NCBI GenBank assembly: GCA_031422295.1
Contig: JANOQM010000073.1
Span: 55,837-119,836 of the forward strand
Length of the DNA: 64,000 nt
Direction of reading: 5' to 3'
Source: JANOMH01 sp031422295
GTDB taxonomy: Bacteria; Pseudomonadota; Alphaproteobacteria; Rhodobacterales; Rhodobacteraceae
Of this stretch, positions 40,813 through 49,645 are shown piece after piece; the first letter of the stretch is position 1, and the number at the start of each line of letters is the position of its first letter. The notes beneath the pieces were generated by a model. The model saw only the letters and a list, made by a program, of their open reading frames with translations. It made no database searches and was not told the DNA's origin. Both the position numbers and the translations under genes were made by a program.

Positions 40813-42915
40813 TCAGCCCCGGCAGGTGGCTGCGGTCTGTGTGGCCGCCCGTCCGGCGGAAAAGCCGTTCAGGTTGACCGACAGGCCGAAATCCGTGGCC
40901 GGATCGACAGTCGTATTGTTGGTGTAACGGCGCGAGACCGAAAGGTCCACTGTCACGCATTCATTGCGCCATCCAACCCCAAACCCGGCCCGGGTTGGGG
41001 TGTCGGCGGCAATGTCATAGCGGCCATCGGCGGAAATCGTCCAGTGATCATTGATTTGATAGGTGCTGGCCAGCGTCCATTCCGACACTGGCGCATCCCG
41101 ATCCTCGTCTGCATCCGCAGGCAGCCAGACATAGGCTGCGTTCAGTGCCAGCCGGTCATTGGCCCAAGTCAGCCGCGCCTCGGTTTTCGCAAATTCAAGG
41201 CTTTCGTCGAACAATGTCCGGGCATTCAGCGCGAAGCCACCCGTAAGGTCCAGCTGCCCGGCAATCAGCCAATCCGACACCACCCCGTCAAGCCCTGACG
41301 CGGCGGACAGGCCCGCCACCGGCTGATCGCGCAATATCCGCCCAAAGCTCAGGGTGGATGACCAGCCTGCCGGGTCGATCCGCGTCCAGTTCAGCCCGAA
41401 ACTGGCGCGCAGCCCGGATTCGCGCCCGTCTTCGCCGGGAAACCGGGTTAGCGCCACCAGATTGGCCTCGTCAAATTCGACCAGCGTCGCATCTTCATTT
41501 GGCACAGGCCCGCCAAAGCTGTCACTATAGCCCAAGGACAGCACCGGCTCGATCAACGTCGTCACGCCGCCAGCCCCGGCCCGCATCAGTGGCCAGCGCA
41601 AAGTGACCGCCACAGCGGGCGCGCTGCGCAAAGTTCCGCCTGCAAAGTCCGGGTCATTGGCGACGGCATAGTAGTCCAGATCAATCCCGCCTTGCAGCCC
41701 CAGAACCAGCCCGCCGGTCAGGACCCAATCGCGCTGCCAATCTGCCGCAACCCCGACCCGCGACACATCGCGCCCGGCATCGCCGGGGGTTGTCGCATCG
41801 CGCAGAAAGCTGTCGATCCCGGTTTGCAGCGTCAGGGTGCCGCCAATCACTGCGGGGGTCATGCGCCGTTCATACGACAGGCGGGCGACATAGCGCGGCA
41901 ATGTGGCGTTGGTTTCATCGGGCCGCAGGGATTCGTAGGTGGTCAGATAGGCCTGAAACAAATCATCGGGGCGGACCCGCAGCAGTGACAGCCCGCTTTC
42001 CAGCCGGTCTTTGTCGCCAAACCCGTAATCCAGCAAATAGGCCGGATCGCTGCTGGTTTCAGCCCCGAAGGTCAGCACATAGCCGCCACCCACGGCAAAT
42101 TGCCCGTCAGCAAACAAATAGCCACGGTTTTCACCGGGCCGGGTGGAATCGCGGCTGAACGCACCCGCGATGGACACATCACCGCTTACAAAGGCTTGAC
42201 GATACCGCGCCTCGATCGTGCGGGTTTCGGTGGACAGATAGGGCGTCAACGTCAAGTCACGGCTGTCACCCAGCCTGATGAAATACGGCAGTTTCAGCCC
42301 GAACCCCAGCAAATCCGTGCTGCGGATGCGCGGGATCAGCAGGCCGGTGGCCCGGGTCAGGCTGGGGTCGGGCAGGCGCATCTGCGGCACCCACAGCACC
42401 GGAACCCCGGCAATCCGCAGGCTGGCATTGTCGAAATACAACTGCTGTTCAACCTGATCATGCACCACCCGGGTCGCCCGGATTTCCCATAATGGCGGAC
42501 GGCCATCGCAGATATTGCAGGATGTCGCGGCAACCTGGGTCAGTTGGCTATAGCGCCCGTCGACCCGGTCAATCCGGTTGGCGGCCAGTTGCAATTGCTG
42601 ATCCAGCACCAGCCGCGCCCCGCGCAGAATGCCGTTTTCAAGGCGCGGGTCCAGACGGGCTGCATCGGCGGTGAAAATTGTGCCATCGGCCAGCCGGATC
42701 AGGATCGGCCCGTCAATCGTCAGCAGGTCGCCGGTCTGGTCATACATGATCCGGGCGGCAGTCAGGCGGGTGCCGTCATAGAACACCTCGACATTGCCAG
42801 AGGCGATCAGCCGGGCATCGGCGGTCACCTCGACCCGGTCGGCGACCAGCGTGGCCTGACCCTGCGCTATGGCCTTACAGGGGAGCATGAGCAGAAGGGC
42901 AAACAACCAGCGCAT
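40813..42915 (-). CDS. lptD: LPS-assembly protein LptD
   Basis: Outer-membrane beta-barrel that places lipopolysaccharide on the cell surface, 700 residues. A signal peptide (MRWLFALLLMLPCKAIA) precedes the OstA/LptA-like N-terminal domain (GQATLVADRVEVTADARLIA, YDGTRLTAARIMYD), then a long barrel domain. The mature chain has four cysteines, two in TSCNICDG, one in NECVTV and one in ATCRG near the end, consistent with the two disulfides known for LptD. ATG 42915 overlaps the lptG stop (TGATG). Confidence 0.93.
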   Translation of the reverse strand: MRWLFALLLMLPCKAIAQGQATLVADRVEVTADARLIASGNVEVFYDGTRLTAARIMYDQTGDLLTIDGPILIRLADGTIFTADAARLDPRLENGILRGARLVLDQQLQLAANRIDRVDGRYSQLTQVAATSCNICDGRPPLWEIRATRVVHDQVEQQLYFDNASLRIAGVPVLWVPQMRLPDPSLTRATGLLIPRIRSTDLLGFGLKLPYFIRLGDSRDLTLTPYLSTETRTIEARYRQAFVSGDVSIAGAFSRDSTRPGENRGYLFADGQFAVGGGYVLTFGAETSSDPAYLLDYGFGDKDRLESGLSLLRVRPDDLFQAYLTTYESLRPDETNATLPRYVARLSYERRMTPAVIGGTLTLQTGIDSFLRDATTPGDAGRDVSRVGVAADWQRDWVLTGGLVLGLQGGIDLDYYAVANDPDFAGGTLRSAPAVAVTLRWPLMRAGAGGVTTLIEPVLSLGYSDSFGGPVPNEDATLVEFDEANLVALTRFPGEDGRESGLRASFGLNWTRIDPAGWSSTLSFGRILRDQPVAGLSAASGLDGVVSDWLIAGQLDLTGGFALNARTLFDESLEFAKTEARLTWANDRLALNAAYVWLPADADEDRDAPVSEWTLASTYQINDHWTISADGRYDIAADTPTRAGFGVGWRNECVTVDLSVSRRYTNNTTVDPATDFGLSVNLNGFSAGRAATQTAATCRG

Positions 42916-44009
42916 CAGCCGTCTTCCAGGTGCAACAGCAGGCCCATGGACAGCCCGATGGCGGCCAATGGCGGGGCCCATGCCGCCAGCATTGCCGGGA
43001 TTTGACCGGATTCGCCCAATATCTGCGCAAAGTTACGCAGAAAATAGATCCCGAAACTCAGCAATATCGCCCCCATCACCATGATCCCGGTCCGCCCGCC
43101 GCGCTGATGGCGCAAGGTAAACCCGGCCGCCACAAGGACCATGGAAATCAGGAACACCGGCAGGGCCAGTTCCATCTGCAAGAACACCTGATGGCGCCGG
43201 GCGGTAAATCCAGCCGCCTGCAACCGTTTAATGAACCCCGGCAATTCCCAGATCGGGATTGAGGACGGGGTGCCGAAACTGTCGCGTATCTGCGCGGCAG
43301 TCAGGGTCGAGGCCACGTCGTAGGTCGCAAATTGGCTGGCACTGGCCTCGGGGTTTTCGCCCGCGCCCAAAGGCCAGACCTTGGCTTGGGTCAGGGTCCA
43401 GCCGCCCGTGGCCAGCACGGCTGTTTCCGCCTCGATCCGTTGTTGCGGTGCGCCATCGGGGGCGAAGGTCACAAAGGTGACCCGCTTTAGAACCGTCCCA
43501 TCCAGATTGGCCTGTTGGGCGCGGATCACGGTCTGGCCCAACGCAGTGCCCTGACGCAGCCATAAACCACTGCCGGACAGGGATAAGACACTGGAATCGC
43601 CGGTCAAAACCCCGGCGCGGGCCGCGTATTCTTTGGACGTGGCGGCGACAATCGGGTTAAACAGACCCACCGCCAGCCCACCAATCACCAAGGCCACCAT
43701 CACCGGGGCCCATAGCGCACGCAGCGCCGACCGGCCCGAAGCGCGGGTGATGACCATTTCGGAAGACCGGGCCAAAGATAGAAACAGCGCTATCGCAGCA
43801 ATGATCACGATCAGCGGTAGAATCCGGTAAATCCCTTGCGGCACGTTCAGCAATGTCAGCGCCACAATCTGTCCCAGACTGGCGTCAGCGCCACCAAACC
43901 GGCGGACCTGATCGATCAGGTCAAGCAGCAACAGCATGGCCAGAAATATCCCGAACACGCCCAGAAAGCTGAGCAGGAACCGACGGGCGAAATAGCGGTG
44001 CAGGATCAC
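42915..44009 (-). CDS. lptG: LPS export ABC transporter permease LptG
   Basis: Inner-membrane permease of the LptB2FG exporter, 364 residues. Six membrane helices are predicted, three at each end, around a periplasmic jellyroll domain (about residues 105-265). The N-terminus reads ILHRYFARRFLLSFLGVFGI as in relatives, so GTG 44009 is the start; it overlaps the lptF stop (GTGA). LDLIDQVRRFG after helix 1 is the family motif. Confidence 0.93.
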   Translation of the reverse strand: MILHRYFARRFLLSFLGVFGIFLAMLLLLDLIDQVRRFGGADASLGQIVALTLLNVPQGIYRILPLIVIIAAIALFLSLARSSEMVITRASGRSALRALWAPVMVALVIGGLAVGLFNPIVAATSKEYAARAGVLTGDSSVLSLSGSGLWLRQGTALGQTVIRAQQANLDGTVLKRVTFVTFAPDGAPQQRIEAETAVLATGGWTLTQAKVWPLGAGENPEASASQFATYDVASTLTAAQIRDSFGTPSSIPIWELPGFIKRLQAAGFTARRHQVFLQMELALPVFLISMVLVAAGFTLRHQRGGRTGIMVMGAILLSFGIYFLRNFAQILGESGQIPAMLAAWAPPLAAIGLSMGLLLHLEDG

Positions 44010-45136
44010 GGCATGACCCCTGTCGCAGGCTGCCGCCGGAACAGAAACGGGCGGGTTGCCCAGAACAGCAAGAACCAGGCGATGCCAAAGCCGATCAGGG
44101 CGGGAAGATAAATCATTGGCCATAGCCGGGCATCATCGCGCACTGTTCCGATCACCAGTGTTTCGATCAGCTTGACCAAGATGATCAGGAACAATGCGCC
44201 GACGACCTGCCGCCAGACCCCAAACCGGCTGAATCCACCAGTCAACAGCGTGGCAAAGCCCAGCAGGGCCGCAACCGTGGCCAGAATGGCCTGCGAAAAC
44301 CGGTCATGCCCTTCGACAATCAGCGCGCCTTGGGTTTTGCCGGTTTCGGCGATCAGGGCGGCATTGGCGGTCAGCAGTTCAACTGTGCCAACTTCACGCG
44401 AATTGCGCCGCGTGGTGTCGGGCAGGGTGATCATTGTGCCGATATCATAGGCCAGATCGTCAAACGCGGTGGTCACAAGTTGCCCCGTGGCGAGATTCAG
44501 GGTCTGCGCCAGCCCGTCGATCATCACCAGCTGTGGGCCGTTGTCGGACCGGACCAGAAATGCCCGGGTGGCCGTATAGATGACGTTTTCGGCCGTGCCC
44601 GATGTGTCGGACAAAAAGATATCGCGCAATTCCCCCTGTGGCGTAATCTCGCGGATATAAAAGGTAATCCCATCGGTCGGGGTCAGAAACTGGCCGTCGC
44701 GCAGTAACCGTGCCGTGGCGTTTTGGGCAATCTCGGCCTGCCGGACCCGTAACTGGCCCGAACTGGCCGGGACCAGAATATGGGTCAGGATCATCATCAG
44801 CCCGGTCACGATCAGCCCGAAACACAAAACCGGGCGGGCCAGCCTGAACGCCGAATATCCGGTGGCCTGCACCACGATCAATTCCGATTCTGCCGTCATC
44901 CGGTTGGTCACATACAGGCTGGCGGCAAAGGCTGACAAGGGTAGCACGATGCGGATGATATTGGGCAGGGACAGGGCGGTAAATTCCAGAAACACCGTGG
45001 CAGATTGTCCATCCGCGATCAGTTGGTCAAACAGCACCACGGCGCGGTTGATCCAATACACGAGGATCAGCACAAGCGAGAAAAAGCCAAAGAGGACCAT
45101 CAGTTGCGACAGCATGTATCTGTCGAATCGCGTCAC
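44006..45136 (-). CDS. lptF: LPS export ABC transporter permease LptF
   Basis: Second permease of LptB2FG, 376 residues, same layout as LptG. The N-terminus reads MTRFDRYMLSQLMVLFGFFS, followed by INRAVVLFDQLIADGQS after helix 1. GGAGG lies about 8 bases upstream of GTG 45136, supporting that start. It is the first gene of the minus-strand outer-membrane operon and is divergent from pepA, with 142 bases between starts. The ATPase LptB is not in this window. Confidence 0.93.
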   Translation of the reverse strand: MTRFDRYMLSQLMVLFGFFSLVLILVYWINRAVVLFDQLIADGQSATVFLEFTALSLPNIIRIVLPLSAFAASLYVTNRMTAESELIVVQATGYSAFRLARPVLCFGLIVTGLMMILTHILVPASSGQLRVRQAEIAQNATARLLRDGQFLTPTDGITFYIREITPQGELRDIFLSDTSGTAENVIYTATRAFLVRSDNGPQLVMIDGLAQTLNLATGQLVTTAFDDLAYDIGTMITLPDTTRRNSREVGTVELLTANAALIAETGKTQGALIVEGHDRFSQAILATVAALLGFATLLTGGFSRFGVWRQVVGALFLIILVKLIETLVIGTVRDDARLWPMIYLPALIGFGIAWFLLFWATRPFLFRRQPATGVMP

Positions 45137-45278
45137 TTTTGCCCTCCGCCACTCTTGCCATACTATCGCGTGACCCTACCCGATGCGGCTGGCGGCCAAC
45201 AGGGGGGGCGAACTGTCATCTGGTCAATCGTCCCCCCGGAGGCTACCTATCGCCGATACCCGGCTGCAGGAGCGTGCT

Positions 45279-46745
45279 ATGACTGAACCGACACAGATTC
45301 ACTTTCAACCTATGGACCTTGACCGCATCGCCTCAACGACCGGTCGGGTTGCAGTGTTCGTGGATATGGACGGCAAGATGGATGTGGCCGCGCGTCGGGT
45401 GAACACTCTGACCCGCAAGACACTGGACCGGCTGGTTGCAGGCGAAGGGTTTGCCAAAGCCAAGGCGGGGCAGGTAATGGATATCGCATTGCCAGCGGGA
45501 ATGGCCGCCGAGACGCTGGTGGTGGTCAAACTGCCCCGCCGCGCCACGATTGAGCAGGCCCGCTTGGCCGGGTCAGGTCTGGCACGGCACCGGGGCGAGG
45601 GCGATATGCTGATCTTGGCCAATACCATTGCCCATCCAGCCGAGGTCGCCTTTGGCATGGCCCTGCGCAGCTATGATTTCAACACCCATAAGACAGGTGA
45701 CAAGGCCAAGACCGGGGTTGTCACCATGATGGTCGCAACGCCCGAAGCAGTGGCCAAAAAGTCCGCCCCGATGGCCGCCTTGGCCGAGGGCATGTTCTTT
45801 ACCCGCGATCTGGTGAATGAGCCTGCCAATATCCTGACCACCGATGATTTTGCCGCCCGGCTGGCCGCGATGCAGGAATTGGGTCTGGATGTCGAGATTC
45901 TTGAGGAAGCCGACCTTGCGAAACTCGGCATGGGGTCGCTGCTATGCGTTGGTCAGGGGTCGGCCAGCCCGTCGAAAGTGGTGGTCATGCATTGGCGCGG
46001 CGGTGCGGACGAAGCGCCGTTTGCGCTGGTTGGCAAAGGCGTGGTGTTTGACACCGGCGGGATCAGCATCAAACCTGCGGGCGGGATGGAGGATATGACC
46101 TGTGATATGGGTGGCGCGGGTGTGGTCGCGGGGGTGATGCGCACGCTGGCGCTGCGCAAGGCTAAGGCCAATGTGGTGGGGCTGGTGGGTATCGTGGAAA
46201 ACATGCCGTCAGGCACGGCTGTTCGCCCTGGCGATGTGGTCAAGTCGATGAAAGGTGACACGATCGAGGTGATCAATACTGATGCCGAGGGGCGCTTGGT
46301 GCTGGCCGACGTTCTGTGGTATGCTCAGGAACGGTTCAAACCGGTCGGCATCATCAATCTGGCCACCTTGACTGGTGCGATTGTCGTGGCCTTGGGCACT
46401 GAAAACGCTGGTGTATTTTCGAATAATGACGATCTGTGCAATGCGTTTCTGGCGGCGGCTAAAGCCGAGGGCGAAGGCGCATGGCGGATGCCGATGGGCC
46501 AAGGCTATGATGACCGGCTGAAATCCCGCGTCGCCGATATGATGAATGTCGGCGGGCGCGAAGGTGGTGCGATCACGGCAGCGCAGTTTCTGAAGCGGTT
46601 TGTGAAGGATGGCATGCCGTGGTGTCATCTGGATATTGCCGGGGTGACGTTGATGAAAACGGACACGACTTTGGCCCCAAAGGGGGCGAGTGGCTGGGGG
46701 GTCATGGCATTGAACCGGCTGATTGCGGACCGGTTCGAGCATTAG
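45279..46745 (+). CDS. pepA: Leucyl aminopeptidase (M17)
   Basis: Cytoplasmic binuclear zinc/manganese aminopeptidase of 488 residues. The C-terminal catalytic domain has LVGKGVVFDTGGISIKPAGG and MEDMTCDMGGAG for metal binding and the family signature NTDAEGRLVLADVLWYAQ. The N-terminal domain (about residues 1-170) is the usual macro-like fold. AGGAG lies upstream of ATG 45279; a 32-codon upstream extension is discarded. holC starts directly after its stop, an arrangement common in alphaproteobacteria. Confidence 0.95.
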   Translation: MTEPTQIHFQPMDLDRIASTTGRVAVFVDMDGKMDVAARRVNTLTRKTLDRLVAGEGFAKAKAGQVMDIALPAGMAAETLVVVKLPRRATIEQARLAGSGLARHRGEGDMLILANTIAHPAEVAFGMALRSYDFNTHKTGDKAKTGVVTMMVATPEAVAKKSAPMAALAEGMFFTRDLVNEPANILTTDDFAARLAAMQELGLDVEILEEADLAKLGMGSLLCVGQGSASPSKVVVMHWRGGADEAPFALVGKGVVFDTGGISIKPAGGMEDMTCDMGGAGVVAGVMRTLALRKAKANVVGLVGIVENMPSGTAVRPGDVVKSMKGDTIEVINTDAEGRLVLADVLWYAQERFKPVGIINLATLTGAIVVALGTENAGVFSNNDDLCNAFLAAAKAEGEGAWRMPMGQGYDDRLKSRVADMMNVGGREGGAITAAQFLKRFVKDGMPWCHLDIAGVTLMKTDTTLAPKGASGWGVMALNRLIADRFEH

Positions 46746-47216
46746 ATGGGGGCTGCCTATTTCTATCTGCTGACCGAAAACACGGTAGAACAGACGCTGA
46801 TGACCCTGATTGCGCGGGCGGGCGGGCAGGGCTGGCAGATCGAATTGCGTGGGGTCGATCAGGGACGGATGGCGCAATTGGACGCAGCCCTGTGGCTTGG
46901 CCCTGATGATGAATTTCTGGCGCATGGGCTGGCGGGCGGTCCGCACGATGCGTTGCAACCCGTGCTGCTGACCGTGGATCCCGCCACCGACCGGGCCTGT
47001 GTGATCTGCGTTGACGGGGCCGCCGTGTCGGCGGATCAGGTGCAGGCCAGTCAGCGGGTCTGCATTCTGTTCAATGGTCATGATGACACCGCACTGGCAG
47101 GCGCGCGGCTGCAATGGAAAGCCTTGACCGGGGCCGGTTGCGCCGCCCAGTATTGGGCACAGGAAAACCAGCGCTGGGTGATGAAGGCCGAAGCGGCCGG
47201 GCAATCCGTCGCATGA
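46746..47216 (+). CDS. holC: DNA polymerase III subunit chi
   Basis: Clamp-loader accessory protein that binds SSB, 156 residues. The N-terminus MGAAYFYLLTENTVEQTLM and the DEFLAHGLAGG and VCILFNGHDD motifs fit the HolC family. It begins immediately after the pepA stop and its own stop overlaps the ATG of the oxidoreductase gene (ATGA at 47213), so pepA, holC and the next gene form one transcript. Confidence 0.9.
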   Translation: MGAAYFYLLTENTVEQTLMTLIARAGGQGWQIELRGVDQGRMAQLDAALWLGPDDEFLAHGLAGGPHDALQPVLLTVDPATDRACVICVDGAAVSADQVQASQRVCILFNGHDDTALAGARLQWKALTGAGCAAQYWAQENQRWVMKAEAAGQSVA

Positions 47217-47821
47217 AAGCCCTTGTCATTCTGGGCCATCCCGCGCCTGACAGCCTGAATCATGCCTTGGCCGGGGCGATTGTCCAGACGTGGCAAGCCG
47301 CTGGAATTGCGACGGATTATCACGATTTGACCGCTGAGGGATTTGATCCCCGCCTGACCGGACCCGAAGCGCGGGGCGAACCGACCTGTGACCCGCTGGT
47401 GCAACGCCATATCGCGCAGCTGACGGGTTGCGATCTTTTGGCGGTGGTTCATCCGAATTGTTGGGGCGCACCGCCCGCCATCATGAAAGGCTGGATCGAC
47501 CGGGTATTTGCGCCGAATGCCGCTTATGCCTTTGCCAAAGGCGATGATCTGGGCGATGCGCCTGTGGGTCTGCTGCGGGCGCAGTCGGCACTTGTGATTA
47601 ACACCGGGAACACTGATCCGGCGCGCGAACTGGCCGTATTTGGCGATCCATTGGAACGGATGTGGCGTGATTGCGTGCTTGGTTATGCCGGGATCAGCCA
47701 GATCAGCCGCAGATTATTCGGCGTTGTCGCGACCAGCACCCCGGTGATCCGGCAGGGCTGGCTGGCGGAAACAACGGCCCTTGCCAGCGGGGCGGTGAAG
47801 CAGGCAAACTTGGCCCAGTGA
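47213..47821 (+). CDS. NAD(P)H-dependent quinone oxidoreductase / flavodoxin-like fold protein
   Basis: A 202-residue FMN/FAD-binding protein of the KefF/MdaB/NQO family. ALVILGHPAPDSLNHALAGA is the flavin phosphate-binding start, LLAVVHPNCWGAPPAIMKGW the central substrate-binding motif and IDRVFAPNAAYAF the conserved follow-on. ATG 47213 overlaps the holC stop; an upstream in-frame extension to 47114 lies within holC. It probably carries out two-electron reduction of quinones or nitro compounds. Confidence 0.88.
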   Translation: MKALVILGHPAPDSLNHALAGAIVQTWQAAGIATDYHDLTAEGFDPRLTGPEARGEPTCDPLVQRHIAQLTGCDLLAVVHPNCWGAPPAIMKGWIDRVFAPNAAYAFAKGDDLGDAPVGLLRAQSALVINTGNTDPARELAVFGDPLERMWRDCVLGYAGISQISRRLFGVVATSTPVIRQGWLAETTALASGAVKQANLAQ

Positions 47822-47843
47822 CCGCAGTCAGAAAGGCCATGCC

Positions 47844-48332
47844 ATGACCGAAAACTTTCCCATTACCGGCGGCTGCCAATGTGGCGCGGTGCGGTTCCGC
47901 GCGGCATCGCTGATGGACAATCCGCATATCTGCCATTGCCGGATGTGCCAAAAGGCCACGGGCAGTTTCTTTGCGGCCCTCGTGGGTGTGCCTAAGACTG
48001 ATCTGACATGGACCCGCGGGCATGCCGCCACGTTCCAAAGTTCGGCCGATGTCGAACGCGGGTTTTGCCGGGATTGCGGCACGCCGTTGTTTTTCCACCA
48101 TATTCCGGGCAAGCATGTGTCGATCAGCATCGCCGCCTTTGACGCGCCCGCCGCCATTCCGCTGGCGTTTGAACTGGGCAATGCGGACCGGTTGCCGCAG
48201 AATGACCAGATTGGGCATGTCAAACAATATGGCACGGCAGAAGAGGAAATGCCCGAGCGGGCGGCGATGATTGCGGCCACCAGCCGCCAGCATCCGGACC
48301 ATGAAACGACGATGTGGCCCGCCTGGGGTTAG
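47844..48332 (+). CDS. GFA family (glutathione-dependent formaldehyde-activating-like) protein
   Basis: A 162-residue zinc-binding protein of the GFA/CENP-V fold. The zinc-binding cysteines are visible in GGCQCGAVRF, CHCRMCQKATG and GFCRDCGTPLFF. Most family members are not true formaldehyde-glutathione enzymes, so function is open. Its stop shares four bases with the stop of the retropepsin-like gene on the other strand (48329-48332). Confidence 0.9.
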   Translation: MTENFPITGGCQCGAVRFRAASLMDNPHICHCRMCQKATGSFFAALVGVPKTDLTWTRGHAATFQSSADVERGFCRDCGTPLFFHHIPGKHVSISIAAFDAPAAIPLAFELGNADRLPQNDQIGHVKQYGTAEEEMPERAAMIAATSRQHPDHETTMWPAWG

Positions 48333-48907
48333 CGGGTCAGGATCAGTGTTCCGCCTGAAATCTCGATCCGGTCATACAGGCCCAGATAGCCCATGCCCAA
48401 CAGCGACCCATCCATCTGCCCCTGATTGACCACGGCCCGGACATTGCGGTCCTCAATGCCGGATAATGCCACGGTTTCCAGCCGGACTGCGGCGGTCCGC
48501 ACCTGCCCGTTCGCGGTAAGAGCGGTTCCCAGATAGGCAAGATTATCCGGGTCAAGGCCCGCCTTCGCGGCGTCGGCCTGACTGAGGACCACATCGGTAG
48601 CCCCGGTATCTATAACAAAATCAATCGGTTCTCCGTTAACTGACACGGTGACGTAATAATGCCCATCCGGGCTACGTGGCACCTCGACCCGGCCGTCGCC
48701 GACCATGATCTGGCCGCCCATCAGATCGGGCTGAATATCGGACCACAGCCCGTAGGCGGCAATCGTGCCGACAAAGATCAGGCCCCAGATGGCCGCCTGT
48801 TGCATCGCCCGGCCCATCTGGCCACGTTGGCTGACGATCAGTGACGCGATCAGCGACCCGCCGATCAGGGCCAGGAAAATCACGCGCATGATGTCATCTG
48901 TATCCAT
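48329..48907 (-). CDS. Retropepsin-like aspartic protease, membrane-anchored
   Basis: A 192-residue protein of the TIGR02281 clan AA type. Two membrane segments are predicted in the first ~60 residues (VIFLALIGGSLIASLIV and AAIWGLIFVGTIAAYGLW). The periplasmic protease domain has the active-site motif FVIDTGATDVVLS and the flap/closing GSLLGMGYL. Retropepsin-type enzymes act as dimers with one Asp per chain, and a single Asp-Thr-Gly is what is seen. Substrate unknown. Confidence 0.88.
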   Translation of the reverse strand: MDTDDIMRVIFLALIGGSLIASLIVSQRGQMGRAMQQAAIWGLIFVGTIAAYGLWSDIQPDLMGGQIMVGDGRVEVPRSPDGHYYVTVSVNGEPIDFVIDTGATDVVLSQADAAKAGLDPDNLAYLGTALTANGQVRTAAVRLETVALSGIEDRNVRAVVNQGQMDGSLLGMGYLGLYDRIEISGGTLILTR

Positions 48908-48923
48908 GCCGCAGATATAGGCG

Positions 48924-49547
48924 TTAGCCGGTCAATCCGGAAGAGCGTAAACCGTCCAGAATGAATTGCACCGCAAGGGCGGCCAAAAGCATCCCTAAAA
49001 CCCGGGTCACGACATTGATTCCGGTTTTGCCAAGGATCCGCTCGATACTGGTCGAGGCGAGGAAGAAGCCAAAGACGATAATCAGGTTCAGCGCCATCAC
49101 CGCCGCAATCGCCGCGAAATCAGCAGGTCCCTCGGCCCGGCCCGCCAGCAATATGATCGTGGTGATCGCCCCCGGCCCGACGATCAGCGGGATTGCCAGC
49201 GGGAATACCGACGGGTCATGCCCCGGATCGTTGCTGTCATCGGCATTGGATTTGCGCCGCGATTGGCGGCGTTCGAACAGCATATCAAGGGCGGTGATGA
49301 ACAGCAGGATACCGCCCGCAATCCGGAAGGCGGGCATCGAAATGCCGATGAATCCCAGCAGGCCCGCGCCCAGAAACAGAAATCCCAGCATCAGCACCAT
49401 CGCAGTGAGGCAGGCCCGCAGCCCGATGGCCCGGCGTTGCGGAGGCGACATGCCTTGGGTCAGCGCAATATACAGCGGGGCGAGGCCCGGTGGATCGATG
49501 ATGATGAACAGCGTGGTAAAGGCTGCGATGATAGCGGCTAGGGTCAT
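48924..49547 (-). CDS. MarC family integral membrane protein
   Basis: A 207-residue protein with six predicted membrane helices. The family opening IAAFTTLFIIIDPPGLAPLY and the repeat counterpart VFPLAIPLIVGPGAITTIIL are clear; these two related segments are the MarC signature. It was once tied to antibiotic resistance in E. coli without firm support; transport function is unproven. It is separated from yheS upstream by about 100 bases containing repeat copy D. Confidence 0.9.
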   Translation of the reverse strand: MTLAAIIAAFTTLFIIIDPPGLAPLYIALTQGMSPPQRRAIGLRACLTAMVLMLGFLFLGAGLLGFIGISMPAFRIAGGILLFITALDMLFERRQSRRKSNADDSNDPGHDPSVFPLAIPLIVGPGAITTIILLAGRAEGPADFAAIAAVMALNLIIVFGFFLASTSIERILGKTGINVVTRVLGMLLAALAVQFILDGLRSSGLTG

Positions 49548-49599
49548 GCGGGCAGGGTGGCCTGTTTGCCGGGGGCGGTCAACTGGCTGAAGGGTGGGA

Positions 49600-49636
49600 G
49601 CCTCCGGCGGAGGTATTTAGACAACTTCGGAAAATG
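49600..49636 (+). repeat. Dispersed intergenic repeat, copy D
   Basis: Sequence GCCTCCGGCGGAGGTATTTA, then GACAACTTCGG and AAAATG. It matches copy C with a few substitutions. It lies between the 3' end of the yheS-like gene and marC, both on the minus strand, so it reads antisense to them, unlike copies A-C. Confidence 0.68.
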
Positions 49637-49645
49637 CAAAAAGGA

